Shown: positions 56,627 through 64,000 of the stretch, in pieces
Position numbering within the stretch: the first letter of the stretch is position 1
How the letters are laid out: each line of letters starts with the position of its first letter
DNA from: Prorocentrum cordatum
Lineage: Eukaryota; Sar; Dinophyceae; Prorocentrales; Prorocentraceae
DNA length: 64,000 nucleotides
NCBI GenBank assembly: GCA_963575745.1
Contig: CAUYUJ010000926.1
Location: 1 to 64,000 of the forward strand
Direction: 5' to 3'
Position numbers and translations under genes: made by a program
Notes under the pieces: generated by a model
The model's database searches: none
Seen by the model: only the letters and a program-made list of their open reading frames with translations
What the model was told of the DNA's origin: nothing

Positions 56627-57815
56627 ACATGGCCTCCTTCGGGCTGAGGAGACGGCCATGTAACAAATCTGTGGGTTTTGCTTTGCATAGCTTAAGGGTT
56701 TTTGACATGGCTTCCTTTGGGCTGATGGGACGGCCATGTCAAAAATCCTTGGGTTTTGCTTTCTGCAGAACCCAAGGGCTTGTGACATGGCCTCCTCTGG
56801 GCTGGAGGGGAGGCCATGCCACAAATCCCTGGGTTTTGCTCTGCAGAGCCCAAGGCTTTTTTGGCATGGCTTCCTTTGTGCTGAGGGGGCGGCCATGTCA
56901 AACATCCGCGGGTTTTGCCTTGCAGAACCCAAGGACTTTTGACGTGGCCTCCTTTGGGTTGAAGGGAAGGCCATGTCACAAATCCTTGGGTTTCGCCTTG
57001 CAGAGCCCACGGCTTTTTGACATGGCCTCCGTTGGGCTGAGGGGACGGCCATGTCAAACATCCGTGGGCTTTGCTTTGCAGAACCCAAGGACTTTTGACG
57101 TGGCCTCCTTTGGGCTGAAGGGAAGGCCATGTAACAAATCATTGGGTTTTGCTCTGCAGAGCCCAAGGATTCTTGACATGGCCTCCTTTGGGCTGAGGGG
57201 GCGGCCATGTCAAAAACCCGTGGGTTTTGCTTTGCAGAACCCAAGGGCTTTTGACATGGCCTGGTTTGGGCTGAAGGGAAGGCCATGTCAAGAATCCTTG
57301 GGTTTTGCTCTGCAGAGCCCAAGGCTTAGTGACATGGCCTGCTTTGGGCTGAGGGGGCGACCATGTCAAAAATCCTTAGGTTTTGCTTTGCAGAACACAC
57401 GGACTTTTGACATGGCCTCCTTTGGGCTGAAGGGAAGGCCATGTCAAAAATCCTTGGGCTTTGATGCAGGGCCCAAGGCTTTTTGACGTGGCCTCCTTTG
57501 GGCTGAAGGGACGGCCATGTAAAAAATCCGTGGGTTTTGCTTTGCAGAACCCAAGGGCTTTTGACATGGCCTCCTTTGGGCTGGAGGGAAGGCCATGCCA
57601 AAAAATCCTTGGGTTTTGCTTTGCAGAGCCCAAGGCGTTTTGACATGGCCTCCTTTGGGCTGGAGGGGGCGGCCGCGCCAACAATCCGCGGGGACTTTTG
57701 GCATGGCATCTTTTGGGCTGAAGGGAAGGCCATGCCACACATCCGTTGGTTTTGCCCTGCAGAGCCCAAGGCTTTCTCACGTGGCCTCCTTTGGGCCGAG
57801 GGGACGGCCATGTAA
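56627..57815. repeat. 78-bp palindromic satellite, array 1
   Basis: About 15 units of 78 bp (a 26-codon multiple, so both strands stay open). Two types alternate: TGAAGGGAAGGCCATGTC and TGAGGGGGCGGCCATGTC. Each unit is an imperfect palindrome: GGCCATGTCAAAAATCC, CTTGGGTTTTGCT, centre CTGCAG, AGCCCAAGG, CTTTTTGACATGGCC. Ends at CATGATGGACCCACGAACC. Confidence 0.9.
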
Positions 57816-57889
57816 ACATGATGGACCCACGAACCCGGAAAGGGATATAGACATGTGGACCATGGGCACGTTTTCACGATACCCAATGG

Positions 57890-58040
57890 GGCAACACCTC
57901 ACGAAACATCCCACGAGACACCTCACGAAACATCCCACGAGACACCTCACGAAACATTCCGCGAGACACCTCACGAAACATTCCACGAGACACCCCGCGA
58001 AACATTCCACGAGACACCCCACGAAACATTCCACGACGAC
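57890..58040. repeat. CACGAAACATCCCACGAGACACCT minisatellite in short units
   Basis: Alternating CACGAAACATTCC and CACGAGACACCTC blocks, about 12-14 nt each, about ten copies. Confidence 0.85.
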
Positions 58041-58059
58041 AGGCAACCACTCAACCAAG

Positions 58060-58755
58060 GCGGTGTGGTCGTGCTGGGGAGTGGTCGTGCTGGGGTGTGG
58101 TCGTGCTGGGGGGTGGTCGTGCTGGGGGGGGTGTGGTCGTGCTGGGGGGTGGTCGTGCTGGGGCGTGGTCGTGCTGGGGCGTGGTCGTGCTGGGGCGTGG
58201 TCGTGCTGGGGTGTGGTCGTGCTGTGGTGAGGTCGTGCTGGGGTGTGGTCGTGCTGGGGTGTGGTCTTGCTGGGGTGGTCGTGCTGGGGTGGTCGTGCTG
58301 GGGTGTGGTCGTGCTGGGGTGGTCGTGCTGGGGTGGGGTCGTGCTGGGGTGGGGTCGTGCTGGGGTGGTCGTGCTGGGGTGTGGTCGTGCTGGGGTGTGG
58401 GTGGGTCGTGCTGGGGGTGTGGTCGTGCTGGGGTGTGGTCGTGCTGGGGGTCGTGCTGGGGTGTGGTCGTGCTGGGGTGTGGTGCTGGGGTGGGGTCGTG
58501 CTGGGGTGGGGTCGTGCTGGGGTGTGGTCGTGCTGGGGTGGTCCGCACCCTGTGATTCATCGATCGGGTCGTGCTGGGGTGTGGTCGTGGTGGGGTGTGA
58601 TCGTGGTGGGGTGTGGTCGTGTTGGGGTGTGGTCGTGCTGGGGTGTGGTCGTGCTGGGGTGCGGTCGTGCTGGGGTGTGGTCGTGCTGGGGGGGTGGTCG
58701 TGCTGGGGTGTGGTCGTGCTGGGGTGTTGTCGTGCTGAGGTGTCCCGCACCCTGT
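58060..58755. repeat. 16-bp G-rich minisatellite
   Basis: The unit GTGGTCGTGCTGGGGT recurs about 40 times, with internal deletions that give GGGGTGGTCGTGCT. All Gs lie on the plus strand. It is interrupted at about 58543-58566 by CGCACCCTGTGATTCATCGA, which recurs at 58747. Confidence 0.9.
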
Positions 58756-58899
58756 GATTTATCGATCTGGATTTCAAAAACAAGCGTTTCGCTCGAGACT
58801 TCCTCAAAAATAATTTCGTCGGCCTCCTTCGACCTCGATATTTATCAGGGAAAACTTTCGCCGGCCTCCTTCAAGTTGGGCACCGGGAACATGTTTACA

Positions 58900-59090
58900 T
58901 ACTAAAAGAGAACCCTGGGCCTTTGCCCTTTCCGGGAAAAATCCGTGGGCTTTGCTGTGTAGAACCCAAGCACCATTGAAATGGCTTCCTTTGGGCTGAA
59001 GGGGAAACCATGTCAACATGATCGACCCACGAACCCGGAAAGGACTATAGAAATGTAAGACATGGCAACGTTTCAAAGACACCTGATTGG
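58900..59090. repeat. Junction block repeated at array edges
   Basis: AAAGAGAACCCTGGGCCTTT at about 58905 recurs at about 61285 just before array 2. CATGATCGACCCACGAACCC at about 59018 matches the exit of array 1 at about 57818. One diverged 78-bp satellite unit lies between them. Confidence 0.8.
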
Positions 59091-59099
59091 GCGACGGGC

Positions 59100-60415
59100 A
59101 AATGCAATGCTTAGTGTACCGACCTTGATGTACCGTGCCGAGGGCTGTGCTGTGCTGTGCCGTGCTGAATTGCGATGTGCCATGCCACGAGTGTGCTCTA
59201 TAGCGTTGTGGATCGAGTCCTCCTTTGCATCCGAGTCCTGACCGAACTGATCTGGATCTTAAGCTCGAGCTGCCTAAGCACATAACTAGTAGCTGCCCCA
59301 GAGCTGATTGACAAGGGAACATGCCAGGAGGACGCGCCGCAGAACGTCCCAAGGGACGCGCCAGGCGACGTGCCAGGGGACGTGCCATGGGGTCGCACCG
59401 CGGGACGTGCCAAGGGGACGCGCTACGGAATGTGCCAATGGACGTGCCACGGGACGTGCCAGGAGACGCACCAAGCGAGGTGTCAGGGGACGTGCCACGG
59501 GGACGCACCGCGGGACGTGCCAAGGGGACGCGCTACGGAACGTGCCAATGGACGTGCCACGGGACGTGCCAGGGGACGCGCCGCGCGACGTGCCAGGGGG
59601 ACTCGCCACAGGACGCGCCACGGAACGTGCCAAAGAACGTGCCAAGTTGCAATGCTGAGTGAGTGTATCGATCTTGATGTACCGTGCCGCGGGCTGTGCT
59701 GTGCTGCGCCGTGCTGAACTGCGATGTGCCACGTGACGAGTTGCTCTATAGCGTTGTGGATCGAGTCCTCCTTTGCATCCGAGTCCTAACCGAACTGATC
59801 TGGATCTTAAGCTCGAGCTGCCTGAGCACATAGTAGCTGCCCCAGAGCTAATTCACGGGGGGCATGCTAGGAAGACGCGCCGCCGAAAGTTCCAAGGGGC
59901 GCGCCAGGCGACGTGCCAGGGGACGTGCCATGGGGACGCACCGCGGGACGTGCCAAGGGGACGCGCTACGGAACGTGCCAACGCATTATGGACGTGCCAC
60001 GGGGCGTGCCAGGGGACGCGCCGCGCGACGTGCCAGGGGGACTCGCCACAGGACGCGCCACGGAACGTGCCAAAGAACGTGCCAAGTTGCAATGCTGAGT
60101 GAGTGTACGGATCTTGATGTAATGTGCCGAAGGCTGTGCTGTGCTGCGCCGTGCTGAACTGCGATGTGCCATGCCGCGATTGTGCTCTACAGCGTTGTGG
60201 ATCAAGTCCTCCGTTGCATCCGAGTCCTGACCGAACTGATCTGGATCTTAAGCTCGAGCTGCCTGAGCACATAGTCCACGAAGTAGCTGCCGCAGAGCTA
60301 ATTATGCCAGGAAGACGCGCCGCGGAACGTTCCAAGGGACGCGCCAGGCGACGTGCCAGGGGACGTGCCACGGGGACGCACCGCGAGACGTGCCAAGGGG
60401 ACGCGCTACAGAACG
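59100..60415. repeat. Threefold repeat of a 440-550-bp block
   Basis: Blocks start at about 59114, 59668 and 60105. Each has GCGATGTGCCATGCC, GATCGAGTCCTCCTTTGCAT, CTGATCTGGATCTTAAGCTC, then 11-13-nt GGGACGTGCCA-type units (Arg/Cys/Gln frames). The third copy is shorter. Confidence 0.9.
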
Positions 60416-60429
60416 TGCTGGGGACAAGC

Positions 60430-60620
60430 GTCGTGTTGGTGGCCTGGACACGTAAAAACACGGTGCCAGCTCGGGACAACCATGAGAGATACCCCCTGGG
60501 TGGCCTGGACACGTAAAACACGTGGTTCCAGCTCGGGACAATCATGTTAGAGATCTCCCTGGGTGGCCTGAGCATGAAAAAACACGTGGTTCCAGCTCGG
60601 GACAGCCATGTTAGATACCC
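60430..60620. repeat. 63-bp tandem repeat, three copies
   Basis: The unit has GGTGGCCTGGACACGTAAAA, CACGTGGTTCCAGCTCGGGA and CAACCATG. Confidence 0.85.
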
Positions 60621-60774
60621 CTCTGCGTGACTTGGATACGCTGAATTCGCGCTCCCGCTCGAGACATCCTCACAACGTCTTCCCTGGAGAGGCCCCCAAA
60701 GCGCACCCCCCTGTTCAGAGCAAGAAGCCATCACTTTTCCTCATAATTCGGCGTTGGGCCCGACGCCATGTTAG

Positions 60775-61200
60775 ATACCCCAACTCTGCAAAACCAGCGT
60801 TTCGCTCGAGACATCCTCAACAAATTCTGAAAAGCAAGCGTTTCGCTCGAGACATCCCCCAACTCTGCAAAACCAGCGTTTCGCTCGAGACATCCTCAAC
60901 AAATTATGAAAAACAAGCGTTTCGCTCGAGACATCCTGTCAAAATCCCAAGAAATCCAAATACCCGCGCGCGGGACGCGGCACGCGCGAGACATCCTCAG
61001 AATTCCTGCGCGAGGGGCGCTTTTCCGTGTCGCGGTCGGCTCTGCAAAACCAGCGTGTCGCTCGAGACATCCTCAACAAATTATGAAACCAAGCGTTTCG
61101 CTCGAGATACCCCCAACTCTGCAAAACCAGCGTCTCGCTCAAGACATCCTCAACAAATTTTGAAAAACAAGCGTTTCGCTCGAGACATCCTCAAACATAA
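60775..61200. repeat. CAAGCGTTTCGCTCGAGACATCC repeat in short units
   Basis: About nine copies of AGCGTTTCGCTCGAGACATC, spaced about 30-80 bp, with AACTCTGCAAAACC or CAACAAATTNTGAAAA between. Isolated copies also occur at 58785 and 60650. Confidence 0.85.
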
Positions 61201-61309
61201 TTTCGCCGGCCCTCTTCCCGCACGTAATTTATCGCAGAATAACTTCGCCGGCCCACCCTCCGTCGAAACCGGGGGTTAACCAACTAAAAGAGAACCCTGG
61301 GCCTTTGCC

Positions 61310-63530
61310 CTTTCCGGGAAAAATCATTGGGTTTTGCTTTGCAGGGCTCAAGGCTTTTTGACATGGCCTCCTTCGGGCTGAGGGGGCGGCCATGTAAAAG
61401 ATCCGTGGGTTTTGCTTTGCAGAATCCAAGGACTTTCGCCATGGCCTCCTTTGGGCTGAAGGGGGGGCCATTTCAAAAATCAGGAGGATTTTGCTTGCAG
61501 GGCCCAAGGCTTTTTGACTTGCCTTCCTTTGGGCTGAGGGGGCGGCCATGTCAACAATCCGTGGGTTTTGCTTTGCAGAACCAAACGGTTTTTGACATGG
61601 CTCCCTTTGAGCTGAAGGGAAGGCCATGTCAAAAGTCCTTTGGTTTTGCTCTGCAGGGCCCAAGTTTTTTTTGACATGGCCTCCTCTGAGCTGAGGTGAC
61701 GGCCACGTCAAAAATCCGTGGGCTTTGCTTTGCAGAGCCCAAGGACTTTTGACATGGCCTCCTATGTGCTGAAGGGAAAGCCATGCCAACAATCCTTGGG
61801 TGTTGCCCTGCAGAGCCCAAGGCTTTTCGGCATGGCCTCCTTTGGGCTGAGGGGGCGGCCATGTAAAAAATCCGCGGGTTTTGCTTTGCAGAACCCAATG
61901 ACTTTTGACATGGCCTGGTTTGGGCTGAAGGGAAGGCCATGTCAAAACTCCTTGGGCTTTCCTCTTCAGAGCCCAAGGCTTTTTTGGCGTGGTCGCCTTT
62001 GGGTTGAGGGGGCGGCCATGTCAACAATCCGTGGGATTCGCTTGGCAGAACCCAAGGGCCTTCGACATGGCCTCCTTTCGGCTGGAGGGAAGGCCATGCC
62101 ACAAATCCTTCGGTTTTGCCCTGCAGAGCCCAAGGCTTTTTTGACATGGCCTCCTTTGGGCTGAGGGGGCGGCCATGTCAAGAATCCTTGGGTTCTGCTC
62201 TGCAGGGCCCAAGGACTTTTGACATTGCCTCCTTTGGGCTGAAGGGAAGGCCATGTCACACATCCTTGGGTTTTGCCTTGCAGAGCCCACGGCTTTTTGA
62301 TATGCCCTCCGTTGGGCTGAGGGGACGGCCATGTCAAACATCCGTGGGCTTCGCTTTGCAGAACCCAAGGGCTTTTGACGTGGCCTCCTTTGGGCTGAAG
62401 GGAAGGCCATGTAACAAATCATTGGGTTTTGCTCTGCAGAGCCCAAGGGTTTTTGACATGGCCTACTTTGGGCTGGGGGGGCGGCCATGTCAAAAATCCG
62501 TGGGTTTCACTTCTTGCGGAACCCAAGGGTTTTTGACATGGCCTGGTTTGGGTTGAAGGGAAGGCTATGTAAAACATCCTTGGGTTTTTCTTTGCAGAGC
62601 TCAAGGCTTTTTGACGTGCTCCCCTTTGGGCTGAGGGGGCGGCCATGACAAACTTCCGTGGGTTCTGCTTTGCAGAGCCCAAGGACTTTTGACCTGGCCT
62701 CCTTTGGGCAGAAGGGAAGGCCAGGCCAACAATCCATGGGTTTTGCTCTGCAGAGCCCGAGGCGTTTCGGCGTGGCCTCCTTTGGGCTGGGGGGGGGGGG
62801 CGGCAACGTCAAAAATCCTTAGGTTCTGCTTCGCAGAACCCAAGGACTTTTAACATGGCCCCTTTTGGGCTGAAGGGAAGGCCACGTCAAACATCATTGT
62901 GATTTGCTCTGCAGAGCCCAAGGCTTTTTGGCATGACCTCCTTTGGGCTGGGGGGGCGGCCGCGTCAAACATCCGCGGGTTTTGCTTTGCAGAACCCAAG
63001 GACTTTTAACGTGGCCCCCTTTGGGCTGAAGGGAAGGCCACGTCAACAAATCATTGGGTTTTGCTCTGCAGAGCCCAAGGCTTTTTGGCATGACCTCCTT
63101 TGGGCTGAGGGGGCGGCCGCGTCAAGAATCCGCGGGCTTTGCTTTGCAGAACCCATGGTTTTTTGACATGGCCTCCTTTGGGCTGGGTGGAAAGGCTATG
63201 TCAACAATACTTGTGTTTTGCCCTGCAGAACCCAAGGGGTTTTGACGTGGCTTCCTTTGGGCCGAAGGGGGGGGGGGCATGCCAAACATCTGTGGGTTTT
63301 TCTCTGCAGATCACAAGGTATTTTGACATGGCCCCCTTTGGGCTGAAGGGGGGGCCGCGTCAAACATCTTCGGGCACGGCCCCTTCGGGCCGCAGGGGAA
63401 GCCATGCCGCAACTCTGCGGGCTTGGCTCTGCGCGACCCCGGGACTTTTGACATGGCCTCGTTTGGGGTGAAGGGAAGGCCATGCTATTTGTTTGGGGGC
63501 TTGGCTCTGCAGGACCCAAGAGGATTTGAC
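61310..63530. repeat. 78-bp palindromic satellite, array 2
   Basis: About 28 units of the same family as array 1, with the same alternation of two types. Units near 63250-63530 are more diverged (GGCCGAAGGGG, GGACAGG-like variants). Confidence 0.9.
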
Positions 63531-63748
63531 AGGGGGGGGGGGGGGCGCCCGCGCGTTTTGTTATGTTTTCGCTGCAGGTTCGCGCGGTCGCGTTTTGTTC
63601 TGAAGCGTTTTTCGTTCCGGACGGCAGCCGCGTCGCTGTGTTTCGTTTTGTTTGAAAACTAAATTATGAGCGGTTTGCGTCGGCGTGTTTTGCTTTTGTT
63701 TATTTTAACCACGTTCTAAACTTAAACAGTTTTTTTTGGCCAGTGCTG

Positions 63749-64000
63749 TATATACATGTGTATATGTATACATATGTTCTTATACATGCACACGCGCGCA
63801 CACACGCGCGCACACGCGCGCGCACACGGCGCCCCGACGCAGGCGTTGAACCCAGACACTTCCCCCGAGTGCCCACGCCGGGGATGGGGGATGCCTCCCA
63901 AGGGCGCGAAAGCTTCGACTGGCGTCGACGGCCTGGCCGCGGCGGTAGCCGCGCTCGGCGCGGCGCCGCCGATCATCCAGGACCCCCCCCCCTCTCGCGC
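63749..64000. other. Right flank: TA and CACGCG tracts
   Basis: TATATACATGTGTATATGTATACATATG then CACACGCGCGCACAC-type alternating sequence up to about 63830. The last 170 bp are GC-rich without a recognised gene. Confidence 0.5.

Larger units (their letters stand above)
56429..63748. mobile_element. Candidate 7.3-kb inverted-repeat element full of satellites
   Basis: The left end CAGCGCTGGCCGAAAA and the reverse complement of the right end, CAGCACTGGCCAAAAA, match at 14 of the first 16 positions, differing by two G/A transitions. Both are bordered by TA (56427-56428 and 63749-63750). CAGTGCTGGCC-like termini and TA targets fit Tc1/mariner-type elements (inference). Inside the ends are T/G-rich stretches with GCGTTTTGT and TTTTTCGTT words, and then only repeat arrays; no transposase was found. 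It would be a non-autonomous composite element. Confidence 0.6.

Noticed and set aside
56599-57486. A 295-codon frame with 26-residue repeats
   Set aside because: The unit is 78 bp, so repeats stay in frame on both strands by arithmetic; no start context and no known repeat family.
58060-58755. Strong G-quadruplex array
   Set aside because: Each 16-bp unit has only one GGGG run, giving loops of about 12 nt; quadruplexes would be weak.
1-64000. tRNA, rRNA, CRISPR arrays and bacterial-type promoters or terminators
   Set aside because: No tRNA box pairs or rRNA-like segments were noticed; repeats have no spacer structure and the genome is eukaryotic.

Overview
The window looks like nuclear DNA of a dinoflagellate. 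At 23018-23039 there is a near-perfect relict of the dinoflagellate trans-splicing leader. Recognisable exons are few and scattered, with AG|G acceptors and at least one probable GC donor. A cytosine-5 DNA methyltransferase of the kind common in dinoflagellates is present, and most of the sequence is GC-rich satellite, minisatellite and microsatellite. Most long open frames here are stop-free simple repeats and are not counted as genes.

Layout. 1-26 kb: essentially no confident genes. It holds a 56-bp palindrome, a small inverted-repeat element, a 161-bp satellite with embedded CG/TG tracts (3.0-6.0 kb), GC-rich 65-75 bp arrays (9.6-12 kb), GAT, GAC, GGA and GGT trinucleotide tracts, a dispersed CTTGGGGCC-type motif (16.9-21.3 kb) and the leader relict. 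26.5-42.5 kb: the coding part, all on the minus strand. Upstream (42.5 to about 36.5 kb) lie exons of a transposase-like protein with Mutator-like signatures, then a zinc-ribbon-like exon (35 kb), then a complete but once-frameshifted DNA cytosine methyltransferase domain (33.4-31.7 kb), then a multi-exon protein of unknown role ending in a SAP/Rho-N-like exon (31.3-26.6 kb). Introns between them are polypurine/polypyrimidine-rich and carry a repeated CAAACGAG module. 42.5-47.2 kb: small inverted-repeat elements and a composite dispersed repeat. 47.2-52.8 kb: a macrosatellite with GTC/GGC cores and a 1,145-bp higher-order duplication. 53-54.7 kb: three plus-strand exons of a DUF84/YjjX-type inosine/xanthosine triphosphatase. 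56.4-63.7 kb: a candidate 7.3-kb element bounded by inverted repeats starting CAGC(G/A)CTGGCC next to TA, filled with palindromic 78-bp satellite and other minisatellites.

How the genes relate. The minus-strand exons could be one or several genes. Transposase-like and methyltransferase domains on one strand suggest a mobile element or its remains, but no reverse transcriptase, integrase or element boundary was found around them. Single-base frameshifts, three of them at 6-nt homopolymers, interrupt otherwise protein-like frames, so either assembly indels or recent decay are possible. The triphosphatase is the only recognisable housekeeping gene.
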